Source: Verrucomicrobiaceae bacterium UBA7681
GTDB taxonomy: Bacteria; Verrucomicrobiota; Verrucomicrobiia; Verrucomicrobiales; Verrucomicrobiaceae
Assembly (NCBI GenBank): GCA_002482965.1
Contig: DLGZ01000053.1
Span: 282,491-345,657, forward strand
Reading direction: 5' to 3'
DNA: 63,167 nucleotides
This document shows positions 44,040 to 52,360 of the stretch, piece by piece. The position numbers were made by a program, and so were the translations under genes. The notes under the pieces were generated by a model, which was given only the letters and a program-made list of their open reading frames with translations, was not told the origin of the DNA and ran no database searches. Position 1 is the stretch's first letter, and every line of letters begins with the position of its first letter.

Positions 44040-44840
44040 ATGGACGCAAACACCGGATTAACTGTCTTGGGAGCATCGATTGGCTCAGCTAAAATTATCG
44101 AGAAGGTTCTTGGACCCACTGCAGACTATCTGGGGAATGGACTGAAGGACTTCACACAGCGACGCGTAGACAATGTTGCCCGAATCTTTAAGCTAGCGTC
44201 TAAGTTCCTTGGCGACAGTCCACCAGAAGGCGATTCTGTCCATCCACGGGTTCTTCGAGATGTGCTCGATAATGGTTCGTATACAGATGATGAACTAGTT
44301 GCATCCTACTATGGTGGCATACTTGCATCTTCACGCTCTGGAGTCTCTCGAGATGATCGTGGAACAGCATTTACTGCGCTCGTTGGACGACTCACCACTT
44401 ATCAGCTTCGAGCTCATTATATATTTTATCGGGCCATCAATGAGCTTTATTCCACCACGAATCGTAACATGCTCAATTCTTCACAGAGAGCCGATTGTAC
44501 AACCTTTATCCCTGCATCAGACTACCTGAGTGCAATGCAGTCACAACCCGAAGAGGGGGAAGAGGCTTTGGTTACTCACGTACTATTTGGTTTACATAGA
44601 GAGACTCTCATAGAAAACCAGTTTTCCTTCGGGCCCCAAGAACACCTAAAGAGTCAATTTCCAGAGGCATCTGAAAGCGGTTTGCTTTTTCAACCGTCAG
44701 CATTGGGTATCGAACTGTTCTTGTGGGCGACAGGGAATTCCCATTCGCGTATCAATGCTATCACTAGCGCAGTTCTGGCATTATCAGACATAAGCATTCC
44801 ACCATGTCCCAACGCCATGCCTACAAAGCCTGTGAAGTAG
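44040..44840 (+). CDS. Abi-alpha (DUF4393)-like protein, candidate phage-defence gene
   Basis: The 266 residues start at the ATG at 44040. The N-terminal half fits the Abi-alpha/DUF4393 pattern: 'KIIEKVLGPTADYLGNGLKDF', 'RRVDNVARIFKLASKFL', 'VHPRVLRDVLDNGSYTDDELVASYYGGILASSR'. The last two correspond to the family's pro-helix and '(E/D)DdelqerWAnLLA'-like segment. The C-terminal 130 residues are not recognised. Base use is clearly more AT-rich than both neighbours (for example 44395-44480), as expected for a transferred gene. It abuts a decayed toxin-antitoxin locus. The function in abortive infection is inferred from the family name only. Confidence 0.6.
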   Translation: MDANTGLTVLGASIGSAKIIEKVLGPTADYLGNGLKDFTQRRVDNVARIFKLASKFLGDSPPEGDSVHPRVLRDVLDNGSYTDDELVASYYGGILASSRSGVSRDDRGTAFTALVGRLTTYQLRAHYIFYRAINELYSTTNRNMLNSSQRADCTTFIPASDYLSAMQSQPEEGEEALVTHVLFGLHRETLIENQFSFGPQEHLKSQFPEASESGLLFQPSALGIELFLWATGNSHSRINAITSAVLALSDISIPPCPNAMPTKPVK

Positions 44841-44853
44841 CCAAGCAAAAAAA

Positions 44854-45009
44854 CTAGACTCGAATAGCCCATATGACCTCAATCCACCGCGTCAGCAAGT
44901 ACAGAGCTTGAGATAGAAGTCCTCTCACAAGCCCCGCGCTCTGCTCCTCATACCACTCAATGGCCTCGTCCACCTCGCCTTGAACACGGCGATGAAAACT
45001 CAGCTTCAT
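44854..45009 (-). pseudogene. Truncated RelE/ParE-type toxin
   Basis: The 51 residues begin 'MKLSFHRRVQGEVDEAIEWYEEQSAGLVRGLLSQALYLLTR', the usual N-terminal half of ParE toxins (helix hairpin with WYEEQ). The sequence then runs into 'WIEVIWAIRV' and a stop. Full toxins are about 95 residues and need a C-terminal beta sheet that is missing here. The break lies just beside the AT-rich Abi-alpha-like gene (14 nt away). The start codon overlaps the antitoxin remnant's stop, as in intact pairs. Confidence 0.65.
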
Positions 45010-45101
45010 GCACGCGCTCGATTGATCTTCAGCCCGGCAAGAAACTCCTCTTGCGAGAGTTCCAGACTCGGATCCGCATCCGTCACTGCCGCGCGCGTCC
45101 A
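45006..45101 (-). pseudogene. C-terminal remnant of the cognate antitoxin
   Basis: A 31-codon open stretch ends 'DADPSLELSQEEFLAGLKI' plus a basic tail, and its TGA overlaps the ParE-like ATG (ATGA). The ELSQEEF...LK pattern resembles C-termini of small addiction-module antitoxins. It is cut at 45101-45104, where repeat copy B begins, so the N-terminal part is missing. Confidence 0.5.
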
Positions 45102-45103
45102 AC

Positions 45104-45250
45104 AGCCCCAAAGGGGCTGCGTATTTGAGCCCAGGGTCAGCCGAGCCTCAGCGAGGCGACCCTGGGTATCGCAACACACGACCGGGAAGCAAACCCATCA
45201 CTCCGCCGCACATCGCGCCCACCAGCAGCGTCCTCAACCAGCTCCGCTGC
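45104..45250. repeat. Dispersed structured repeat, copy B
   Basis: Second copy. Hairpin 1 is CAGCCCC-AAA-GGGGCTG (45104-45120). The outer stem is CCCAGGGTC (45131-45139) with GACCCTGGG (45159-45167), enclosing a perfect GCCTC-AGC-GAGGC hairpin. The conserved tail GACCGGGAAGCAAACCCATC...CCAGCAGCGTCC...AGCTCCGC follows. It begins exactly where the antitoxin remnant is cut. The 80 nt after it, up to the PQQ gene stop, hold nothing recognisable. Confidence 0.8.
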
Positions 45251-45330
45251 ACCCACGCGCCGCCATCACCCACCGCTCCAATACCGCCTATCTCCTTGCG
45301 TATTCTAACCGCCTGCACCCGCCCCCGCCG

Positions 45331-46587
45331 TCACCGCTTCGCCCCAAAACAATACGCAAACTTGTCCGAGCGCAAAAATATCTGGCCATCCGACACTCCC
45401 AAACTCGCATTGGTCACATTGACATCATCCGCGATCACATTCGTTGCCAGCACCTCAAATTGCGGCTTGGCCGCAAGCACCACGGAGCCCGACTGCCGGC
45501 TCGTGTAGTACAGCCGGTCGCCGCTGAGCAGCGGCGTCGCATACCAGCGGTCTCGCTTCTCCTTCAACATCGGCTGCTCATAGACCATCGCTCCCGTCTT
45601 CGCATCCAGGCACGTCGCCATGCCGCGCGTGTCATTGACGAAGTAGAGATGCCCCTCGTGGTACACCGGCGAGCCGACGTTCGAGCCCTTCTGCACCTGC
45701 CAGACAATGTGCGTCGCAGTGACATCACCCTTGCCACCGGCGCGCACGGCGAAGGCCTTGCCACCGCCACCGAGCACAAACACCACGCCATCATGCGCCA
45801 CCACCGACGGGCACAGCTCAGCAGCCTTGATGCTTTCGCACGACCACAGTTCCTTGCCGTCTTTCGGATCAAAGGCGCGCAGTTTGCCGCTGGAGTTCAC
45901 CACGAGTTCATCGTGACCTCCCACCTTCACAATCGTCGGCGTGTTCCATGAAGCCGGGAAGCCCTTGGCGCTCCAGACCGTCTTGCCCGTCTTGCGATCC
46001 AGCGCGAGCAGTTGATTGCTCTCCAGCGCGGCGTTCACGATCAGCAAATCACCATACAGGATGGGCGAGGTCCCGACTCCCCATGGATGCGGTTTTTCAC
46101 CCACGCTCACATCCCACACCTTTTTGCCGTCCATGGTGAAGGCAAACACTCCCACGTTGGCCATGAAGAAGAACACGCCCTTGCCATCGGTCACCGCCGA
46201 ACTTGACGCATAGCCATGCATGGTGATGTAGCTGCCGTTGTAGGCCGTGTTTGGCAGGTCGGTCTTGACCGGGTAATCCCACAGAATCTTGCCGCTGCGC
46301 TTGTCGAGGCACAAAGCATGGCGTGTCAGATTGCTCATGTCGCCAGGGGCTTTGATGTCCACTCCGTAGCCGCTGTAGCTCGTGAGGAAGATCCGTTCAC
46401 CGCTCACGATGGGGCTTGATGAACCCGGTCCCGGCAGCTCGGTGCGCCATACTAGATTGTCCTTCTCGCTCCAATTCAGCGGCAGATTCGTCTCGGTGGT
46501 GACACCGTCACCGGTGGGCCCTCGAAACTGCGGCCAGTCGGCGGCATGAAGTGAGGAGACGAGGCAGAGCAGAAGGAGGCGGCGCAT
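45331..46587 (-). CDS. Exported PQQ-binding-like beta-propeller repeat protein
   Basis: The protein has about 418 residues from the ATG at 46587 (MRRLLLLCLVSSLHA signal peptide; another ATG at 46599). It begins 'DWPQFRGPTGDGVTTET', the usual start of the planctomycete/verrucomicrobial outer-membrane PQQ-like family. Propeller blades follow ('ALCLDKRSGKILWDYPV', 'LLALDRKTGKTVWSAKG', 'LRAFDPKDGKELWSCE', 'ATCLDAKTGAMVYEQP'). There is no evidence of PQQ dehydrogenase catalytic residues; a scaffold role like BamB is possible. Function is unknown. Confidence 0.88.
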   Translation of the reverse strand: MRRLLLLCLVSSLHAADWPQFRGPTGDGVTTETNLPLNWSEKDNLVWRTELPGPGSSSPIVSGERIFLTSYSGYGVDIKAPGDMSNLTRHALCLDKRSGKILWDYPVKTDLPNTAYNGSYITMHGYASSSAVTDGKGVFFFMANVGVFAFTMDGKKVWDVSVGEKPHPWGVGTSPILYGDLLIVNAALESNQLLALDRKTGKTVWSAKGFPASWNTPTIVKVGGHDELVVNSSGKLRAFDPKDGKELWSCESIKAAELCPSVVAHDGVVFVLGGGGKAFAVRAGGKGDVTATHIVWQVQKGSNVGSPVYHEGHLYFVNDTRGMATCLDAKTGAMVYEQPMLKEKRDRWYATPLLSGDRLYYTSRQSGSVVLAAKPQFEVLATNVIADDVNVTNASLGVSDGQIFLRSDKFAYCFGAKR

Positions 46588-46809
46588 GTTGGAAAGCAAT
46601 ACTGCTGAGCCTGAACGACGGGTAACCGGGCTTCTTGCAAGGCTCCAGGATCACAGCGTCACTCATCGCGCGGCAATGAACTTCGGTGACGGCGGCTGCC
46701 GGCCAGGCCAATACACTTCGTGTGAAGTGCCAAAGGAATGACCGCCATCTTAAGTGGCACGCACGGACCCATCAAAGCTGGCCTGTGATTTGTCCGTGCC
46801 GCTCAGATT

Positions 46810-47736
46810 CTACTCCACCGCCCCCGGCCTCAGCCAGTACAGCACGCTCATCCTCACCGCGATCCCATTCTCCACCTGCTGGTTGATCAGGCACCTCTCA
46901 TAATTCATCCCCGCATCCGTGATCTCAACACCGCGATTCACCGGCCCCGGATGCATGAGGTGAAGCCCACGCTCACGCAAAACCTCCACTCGCTCGTTCG
47001 TCAGCCCATAGTTGCGGTGGTATTCCGCAGCGCTTGGAATAAACGGCTCGTCCATGCGCTCGCCCTGCACGCGCAGAAGATAAATAACATCCGGCTTCCA
47101 CTCAAAGGCATCGTTCCAGTTGCCGAACTGCGGAATTTCATCCGGCACCTCGCGCGGCATCATGGAGCCCGGCGCAAGATAGGCCACCTGCATGCCGAGA
47201 CGCCGAAAGATGAGGCTCGTGCTGCGGGCCACGCGGGAATGCTGAATGTCGCCGACAATCAGCGCACGGCAGCCACGCAGATCCTTGTGAATCTCACGCA
47301 GCGTGAAGGCATCCAGCAGCGCCTGGGTGGGGTGCGCGTGCCAGCCGTCGCCGGCATTGATCACACTGGCCCGGGTATTTTTGGCGATAAGATTCGGCGT
47401 TCCAGCCTGCTTGTGGCGCACGACGATGTAGTCAACCCGCATGGCCTCCAGCGTCTCCACCGTGTCGAGGATGGACTCACCCTTCACCACACTGCTCGAT
47501 TCGATGTCGAAGTGCGTGACGTCGGCGGAGAGACGGCTCGCCGCCACTTCAAAGCTCGACCGCGTGCGGGTGGAAGGCTCGTAAAACAGCGTCAGCATCG
47601 TCTGCCCCTTGAGCGTCGGCACCTTCTTGACACTGCGTTTGAAGAGATCCTTGAACGGCCCGGCGTTGTCGAGCACGAAGGCGATTTCCGCGTCCGTGAG
47701 CGAGGCGATGTCGAGGAGGTCTTTGCGCGGGGTCAT
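46810..47736 (-). CDS. pyrB: Aspartate carbamoyltransferase catalytic subunit
   Basis: This 308-residue enzyme makes carbamoyl-aspartate in pyrimidine synthesis. The carbamoyl-phosphate loop is 'FYEPSTRTRSSFEVA'. 'HPTQALLDAFTLREI', 'IVGDIQHSRVARS' and 'MHPGPVNRGVEI' complete the site. The start overlaps the pyrR stop (ATGA), forming a pyrR-pyrB operon. No pyrI regulatory chain or fused dihydroorotase is adjacent. Confidence 0.96.
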   Translation of the reverse strand: MTPRKDLLDIASLTDAEIAFVLDNAGPFKDLFKRSVKKVPTLKGQTMLTLFYEPSTRTRSSFEVAASRLSADVTHFDIESSSVVKGESILDTVETLEAMRVDYIVVRHKQAGTPNLIAKNTRASVINAGDGWHAHPTQALLDAFTLREIHKDLRGCRALIVGDIQHSRVARSTSLIFRRLGMQVAYLAPGSMMPREVPDEIPQFGNWNDAFEWKPDVIYLLRVQGERMDEPFIPSAAEYHRNYGLTNERVEVLRERGLHLMHPGPVNRGVEITDAGMNYERCLINQQVENGIAVRMSVLYWLRPGAVE

Positions 47737-48284
47737 CTCGTTGAGGCTTGGGTTTGCACGGTGCAGGCATCCTCACCGTCCACTTCAGTAAAGCGCACCG
47801 CCACCCGCTCTCCGGGTGCCAGGGTCACCTTGAGGGCGGAAAAATCCGGCTGCACAGGAAATTCACGGCCACAGCGGTCCACCAGCACGGCCAGTTGCAC
47901 ACGCTTGGGACGCCCAAAATTGAGCAGCTCATCCAGCGCAGCACGCACGCTGCGGCCCGTGTAGATCACTTCATCACAAAGCACCACGTTGAGGTCGTCG
48001 ATGTCGAAGGCAATGTCGGAGCCTTCCAGCTTCGGCACCATCTGAAAGGTGGTCAGGTCATCGCGATACTGCGTGATGTCGATGGTGCCTACCAGCACCT
48101 TGATGCCGCCGAGCTTTTCGATCTCCTCCGCAATGCGCATGGCCAGCGGCACCCCACGGGTGAAAATACCGACCAGCGCGATGCTCTCCGCGCCGGGATT
48201 GGCCGTCAGAATGCTTTCCGCCAATGCCTGCACTCCTGCGGCCATCTGGGCCTTGGTGAGGAGCGTACGTTCATTGCCTGGCAT
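47733..48284 (-). CDS. pyrR: Bifunctional pyr regulator / uracil phosphoribosyltransferase
   Basis: The 183 residues from the ATG at 48284 (MPGNERTLLTKAQM) match PyrR: 'IALVGIFTRGVPLAMRIAEEI', 'TIDITQYRDDL', the PRPP loop 'VVLCDEVIYTGRSVRAALDEL' and 'LAVLVDRCGREFPV'. In Firmicutes PyrR attenuates pyr transcripts. In Gram-negative lineages it often keeps only the UPRTase activity. No convincing PyrR-binding attenuator is visible in the 138 nt upstream. It is coupled to pyrB. Confidence 0.92.
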   Translation of the reverse strand: MPGNERTLLTKAQMAAGVQALAESILTANPGAESIALVGIFTRGVPLAMRIAEEIEKLGGIKVLVGTIDITQYRDDLTTFQMVPKLEGSDIAFDIDDLNVVLCDEVIYTGRSVRAALDELLNFGRPKRVQLAVLVDRCGREFPVQPDFSALKVTLAPGERVAVRFTEVDGEDACTVQTQASTR

Positions 48285-48422
48285 GGTGGAAAAAGGGTGC
48301 GCGGACAGTCCGGCGATTCGTGATGTTGTCAAATCGGGGGATGGCAGCCCCGCCACAGAAGTTTCGCACCCATCTCCGCCTCCAGGGTTGCAAAGATGGC
48401 GCGTCTTTGGTTTGATGCACAC

Positions 48423-49079
48423 ATGCAACGATTTCCCCGTGCCATTTTAATGCTGGCCCTTCCTGCCCTGCTGGCCAGTTGTGACATTCTCCGCGAGAAC
48501 AAGATGCTCATCACGACGCATGTGCAAACGGATCAGGTGGAGCATCCCAGCGAAATCATGCAGCTGCCCATCGGCGGTCAGCAATTGACGTTCAGAAAAG
48601 TCCCGGAATTCAGCCAGCGCAGCATCTCGGGCTTTGAGCCTTTCGAAGCGGAAAACAACGATGGCTACGGCGTGGTCCTGCAGCTCGACACCAAGGGCCG
48701 CACCGCGCTCGATCTCGCCTCCCGTCAGTACCATGGCTCGACCTTCCTGACGATGATCCATGGCATGCCCATTGACATGGTCGAGATTGACAAGCCGATC
48801 ACCGACGGTCGTTTCATCATCTGGCGTGGACTCTCGAAGCAGACGATTGATGAAATGGACAAATTTTATCCTCGCATCAAATACATGAAGTCCGCCTCGC
48901 GCTTGATGGATGACATGATGCCGTCCACCACCACGGAAAAAAAGAACTCGCGCCGGGACGCCAAGGCTCTGGAAGCCGCCGAAAAAGCCGCTGCGCGTAA
49001 CAAGGAACGTGGGATCCTCCCCAAGGCACCCAAGACCAAGGACATCCCGCTCGAAGGCTACAAACTTCCCGGCACCTGA
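48423..49079 (+). CDS. Putative lipoprotein of unknown function
   Basis: The 218-residue protein starts at the ATG at 48423, giving 'MQRFPRAILMLALPALLASC' with lipobox Cys20. The mature region includes 'LTFRKVPEFSQRSISGFEPF' and 'MIHGMPIDMVEIDKPITDGRFIIWRGL', and ends in a highly charged Lys/Glu/Arg helix. The family is not recognised. It directly precedes the M23 peptidase gene (stop and ATG share one base), suggesting a joint envelope function. Confidence 0.65.
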   Translation: MQRFPRAILMLALPALLASCDILRENKMLITTHVQTDQVEHPSEIMQLPIGGQQLTFRKVPEFSQRSISGFEPFEAENNDGYGVVLQLDTKGRTALDLASRQYHGSTFLTMIHGMPIDMVEIDKPITDGRFIIWRGLSKQTIDEMDKFYPRIKYMKSASRLMDDMMPSTTTEKKNSRRDAKALEAAEKAAARNKERGILPKAPKTKDIPLEGYKLPGT

Positions 49080-50098
49080 TGATGCGTCTCACTCTTTCAC
49101 TGTCGCTGCTCTGCCTGCTCACCCACGCCGTGTCGGCGCAGCAGTTGCAGCTGCCCACCGCCAATCACGCTCTGTTTGACGCACCTGCGGAGTTTTTCCA
49201 GTTCGTGGACCGCAACTTCGACGGTGCCAAGACCACCCCGTGGGAGGGCGGTCAGTTCGGCTTTGTGCGCGATCCCCGCCGCATCGGCAGCCGCATCGCC
49301 TACGCACGCTTTCACGAAGGCCTCGACATCAAACCACTGCAGCGTGATGCCAAAGGCAATCCTCAGGACGAAGTCGGTGCCATCGCCGATGGCACCGTGG
49401 TCTATGTCGCCGCCTCGGCTGGCCTGAGCAATTATGGCCGCTACATCGTCGTGCAGCACAACTGGGGCGGCAGCCCCTATTTATCCCTCTACGCCCATCT
49501 GTCCACCGCGCAGGTCAGCACCGGGCAGAAGGTAAAGGCAGGCACGCCTCTGGGCATCCTCGGTTACACCGGCAGCGGCATCGACCAACGCCGGGCCCAT
49601 GTCCATGTGGAGCTGAACCTGTTTCTCTCCAGCCGTTTTGAAGTCTGGCATAACGCGAATTTTCCCACCCCAAATCATCATGGCGTGTTCAACGGCCTCA
49701 ATCTCATCGGCCTCGATCTACAGTCCCTCTACCTCGCCCAGCAGAAAAATCCGGGCCTCTCCGCCGCCGGCTCAGTGCGCGCAACCGAAAGCGCCTACCG
49801 CGTGGCCGTGCCGGGCGATGCCGACATGGAGATTGTCAAAAACTACCCCTGGCTGCTGGATGGCCCGCGCCCTGCTGGCAAACCCGCAAGCTGGGAGGTC
49901 ACCTTCAGCCGCTGGGGCCTGCCTCTTGCAGTGAAGGCATCTTCGACAGCAGTCTCAGCCCCATTCGTCACCTGGGTAAAGGACGCCGGCATTCCCCACT
50001 TCACGCACACCCGCGGCTGCGTGACCGGCAGCGGCAGCACCGGCAAGCTCACGGTGGAAGGCCTGCGCTTTGTGAAGCTCGCCTGCGGCTGGTTTTGA
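49079..50098 (+). CDS. Exported M23-family (LytM) metallopeptidase
   Basis: This 339-residue protein has a signal peptide ('LTLSLSLLCLLTHAVSAQ'). The LytM domain is in the first half, with zinc ligands in 'FHEGLDIK' (HxxxD) and 'AHVHVELN' (HxH), plus 'ADGTVVYVAASAGLSNYGRYIVVQHN'. The C-terminal 130 residues form an unrecognised domain. It probably cleaves peptidoglycan cross-bridges or regulates amidases. It is coupled to the preceding lipoprotein gene. Confidence 0.85.
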   Translation: MMRLTLSLSLLCLLTHAVSAQQLQLPTANHALFDAPAEFFQFVDRNFDGAKTTPWEGGQFGFVRDPRRIGSRIAYARFHEGLDIKPLQRDAKGNPQDEVGAIADGTVVYVAASAGLSNYGRYIVVQHNWGGSPYLSLYAHLSTAQVSTGQKVKAGTPLGILGYTGSGIDQRRAHVHVELNLFLSSRFEVWHNANFPTPNHHGVFNGLNLIGLDLQSLYLAQQKNPGLSAAGSVRATESAYRVAVPGDADMEIVKNYPWLLDGPRPAGKPASWEVTFSRWGLPLAVKASSTAVSAPFVTWVKDAGIPHFTHTRGCVTGSGSTGKLTVEGLRFVKLACGWF

Positions 50099-50105
50099 CC
50101 GTGGC

Positions 50106-50122
50106 GCAAGCGTCCCGCTTGC
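50106..50122. terminator. Hairpin GCAAGC-gtccc-GCTTGC between convergent genes
   Basis: A 6-bp stem with a 5-nt loop lies directly between the M23 peptidase stop and the thioredoxin-like gene stop. The surrounding GTGGCGCAAGCGTCCCGCTTGC belongs to a hairpin type widely dispersed in this phylum and may act as a two-way transcription stop. Confidence 0.4.
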
Positions 50123-50127
50123 CCGGC

Positions 50128-51336
50128 TCACTCCGGCTTATAAAACCGGCCCATGTACTCCAAAATCTTCGCCCGCAGTTCATCGCCATCCACCGGCCCG
50201 TTGTGGCGGTAAATCACCTCACCTCCGGGAGCAACGACCAGCGTGTGCGGGATCGGCCCCGGCCACTCCGCATCCAGCGCCTTGATCAGCTCATCGTGGC
50301 TTGCTTCGTTGAAGACATAGGCGTTGCCCTTGCGGCCCTCGGCTTTCAGCGAGGGCTTCAACTTGTCCGGCACCACGGCGTTGTTCTTCTCTAGAAACTC
50401 CTTCACCTCATCCATGTCCTTCGGATCGTCCATGCTGATGCTGATGAACTCGAAATCACGCAGGCCAAATTTGCGCGAGGTGGCCACGAGTTCAGGAAAC
50501 TCCTCCACACACGGCCCGCACCACGTCGCCCAGACATTGAAGAGGCGGACCTTCTTCGTGTCGTTCTTGCGCAGCGCCGCGATGCCTTTGGAGTCGATCA
50601 GCTCCACCTCCACCTCGCCCTTCTCCCACTTTTCATTGTCAGCCGCCAGCTGCTTGCGTTTATCGATCCACTTCGTGGAGCAGCCATGCGGCTTGGTCAC
50701 CTCCACCGCCACCGCTTTCCCCGCCACCAGTGCCTCAATCGCATTGCGCGCGTCAGGCTCGGCCACCGTGGCATCATCCGCATAGCGTGAATCATCCAGC
50801 CGTCCCTGGTAGCGCAGCTTGCGCTCCTGGTCGAAAATGAAGACATGCGGCGTGGCCAGGCAGCCATAGGCCAGCGCCGTCTTCTGCGTTTCACCATCGT
50901 AGAGGTATGGGAATGTAAAACCCTGCTCCTTCGCATGCAGCTTCATCTCCGGAAAACTGTCGTTGTACTTCGAATAACCAAGCTCATCCGGCCGCAGCGC
51001 AGCAGGATCATTCGGATTGATCGCCACCACCTTCAGCCCCTTGCCCTTGTAATCTTTGAGCAGCTTCTTGATCCGCCCCTCCACCGCCTGCGAAGTCGGG
51101 CAGTGATTGCTCAGAAACGCCACCATCAGCAGCTCAGCATCTTCGTAATTTTTCAGCGTGTGCTTCTCCTCATCAATGCCGACGAGGTCAAAATCCGGCG
51201 CGGCATCACCGATTTTGAGTTCATGAAATCCCTCCGGCATCGCCGACTTCTTCCCCTTCGGCGTCTCAGCATTCATGAGCGCCGGAAGCAATGCTGCCAG
51301 CAGGGTGAGAGCAAGCTTGTTCATGGTCTTGATCAT
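50128..51336 (-). CDS. Exported double thioredoxin-like protein (peroxiredoxin-like + TlpA-like)
   Basis: The 402 residues carry a signal peptide (to about residue 23). The first thioredoxin-fold domain (about 40-190) is AhpC/TSA-like with a single Cys in 'FLSNHCPTSQ'. The linker includes 'PHGCSTKW'. The second, TlpA/ResA-like domain (about 235-400) has the redox motif 'WATWCGPCVEEFPEL'. The first domain could be a peroxidatic or scaffold module reduced by the second. The start overlaps the stop of the DUF2007 gene (ATGA). Confidence 0.85.
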   Translation of the reverse strand: MIKTMNKLALTLLAALLPALMNAETPKGKKSAMPEGFHELKIGDAAPDFDLVGIDEEKHTLKNYEDAELLMVAFLSNHCPTSQAVEGRIKKLLKDYKGKGLKVVAINPNDPAALRPDELGYSKYNDSFPEMKLHAKEQGFTFPYLYDGETQKTALAYGCLATPHVFIFDQERKLRYQGRLDDSRYADDATVAEPDARNAIEALVAGKAVAVEVTKPHGCSTKWIDKRKQLAADNEKWEKGEVEVELIDSKGIAALRKNDTKKVRLFNVWATWCGPCVEEFPELVATSRKFGLRDFEFISISMDDPKDMDEVKEFLEKNNAVVPDKLKPSLKAEGRKGNAYVFNEASHDELIKALDAEWPGPIPHTLVVAPGGEVIYRHNGPVDGDELRAKILEYMGRFYKPE

Positions 51337-51644
51337 TCAGGTTTAACCGCCTGGCATTTCCAACACACTTCAAACGAAGCGGGATTGGATTCTTTGCATG
51401 CGGGGCAGATCCATTCTTCAGCGGAACAGGCTTCCTCCGACTGGTGCGGCAGCAGCAAAACACTGGCCTGCTCATAATCATCGTCGTTCACCAAACACAG
51501 CGTCGGCTGCAGCGGCCCGATGAAGATGTTGGTCAGTTGCGCGGTCGTTTCATTGCGAATGAAACAGGCAATGCCAGCTTCTTCGAGGATCGATTTAAAA
51601 AAGCCGAGCCGCGTGGAGTCGATGCTGGTGATGAGGTCACGCAT
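51333..51644 (-). CDS. DUF2007-type protein with C-terminal zinc finger
   Basis: This 103-residue protein starts with the DUF2007 beta-alpha-beta pattern ('LGFFKSILEEAGIACFIRNE', 'LCLVNDDDYEQASVLL'). It ends in a four-cysteine finger 'WICPACKESNPASFEVCWKCQ' (CxxC...CxxC) like RanBP2-type ribbons. The family is called putative signal-transducing protein, without proven function. It is translationally coupled to the exported double thioredoxin protein. Confidence 0.75.
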   Translation of the reverse strand: MRDLITSIDSTRLGFFKSILEEAGIACFIRNETTAQLTNIFIGPLQPTLCLVNDDDYEQASVLLLPHQSEEACSAEEWICPACKESNPASFEVCWKCQAVKPE

Positions 51645-51653
51645 AAATAGATG

Positions 51654-52001
51654 CTACACTTCGAATTCATCCGCCGGATCAAACGGCGGCATCGGCACAT
51701 TGATAATTTTGAGCTTCCCCACCGCCCGGTGCACACACCCAGGGCGGATCATCACAGAGGTCATCGGCTTCAGCGGAATGATCTGCCCGTCCACCTCCAG
51801 ATGCCCCTCCCCCTCCAGCACAATGTAGATCTCCGTCATCTTCTTGTGATAGTGCGCCTTCGAATCCGCATGAATGTCCGTGAGGTGCACCGTGGCCAGC
51901 GTGTTCCAGTCCTCCTTAAATGCCCTCCGCGCCTGCCCACAAGGACAAGGCGTCGGCGGAATTTCATCAAGCTGGGCAACGGCGAAACGCGGTTCAGACA
52001 T
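51654..52001 (-). CDS. Small cupin-domain protein
   Basis: This 115-residue single-cupin protein has 'HYHKKMTEIYIVLEGEGHLEVDG' (cupin motif 1 with two His and a Glu) and 'VMIRPGCVHRAVG' (motif 2 His). A metal-dependent sugar isomerase, dioxygenase or binding role is possible. No catalytic class can be named. It is followed 9 nt later by the DUF2007 gene. Confidence 0.85.
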   Translation of the reverse strand: MSEPRFAVAQLDEIPPTPCPCGQARRAFKEDWNTLATVHLTDIHADSKAHYHKKMTEIYIVLEGEGHLEVDGQIIPLKPMTSVMIRPGCVHRAVGKLKIINVPMPPFDPADEFEV

Positions 52002-52021
52002 AAAAAAGGAATGACGAAGAA

Positions 52022-52360
52022 TTATTCGCGGTGGTGTTCTTTGGCAAATGCAGCGGCATCACGTGCGCCATGGAGGACGTACAGGATGCGGATACTTGGA
52101 TTGCCAGGCAAGAGGCGGTAGTAGATGAGGTAGTTAGGATATTCCGGGACGGTGATCATGCGGATGCCCTTTAACGTATCCCGGAGTGGAGAATACTCGG
52201 TTCCCATCTGCGGTTGGCGGGCAAGGACATCATACATGCCAGTGATCGCTTCGATCACCTCATCGGCTGCTTTGGGATTGTCCCGGGCAATGTAGGTGGC
52301 GATCTCTTCAAGATCGACCATTTCCACCTCCGGGTGAATCTCATAGTACATGTCAGCCAT
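52022..52360 (-). CDS. RelE/ParE-family toxin of an intact toxin-antitoxin pair
   Basis: The 112 residues include 'MVDLEEIATYIARDNPKAADEVIEAI' and the C-terminal 'LIYYRLLPGNPSIRILYVLHGARD', the full ParE/RelE fold with the conserved strand ending in HGARD. The ATG at 52360 overlaps the antitoxin's last codons by 8 nt, which favours this start. Expected target is DNA gyrase or ribosome-bound mRNA. It lies within small genes between hemL and the cupin. Confidence 0.85.
   Translation of the reverse strand: MADMYYEIHPEVEMVDLEEIATYIARDNPKAADEVIEAITGMYDVLARQPQMGTEYSPLRDTLKGIRMITVPEYPNYLIYYRLLPGNPSIRILYVLHGARDAAAFAKEHHRE

Noticed and set aside
48285..48422. PyrR-binding attenuator or riboswitch before pyrR-pyrB
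   Set aside because: No terminator/antiterminator pair or PyrR-loop consensus could be seen in the 138 nt between the divergent genes.
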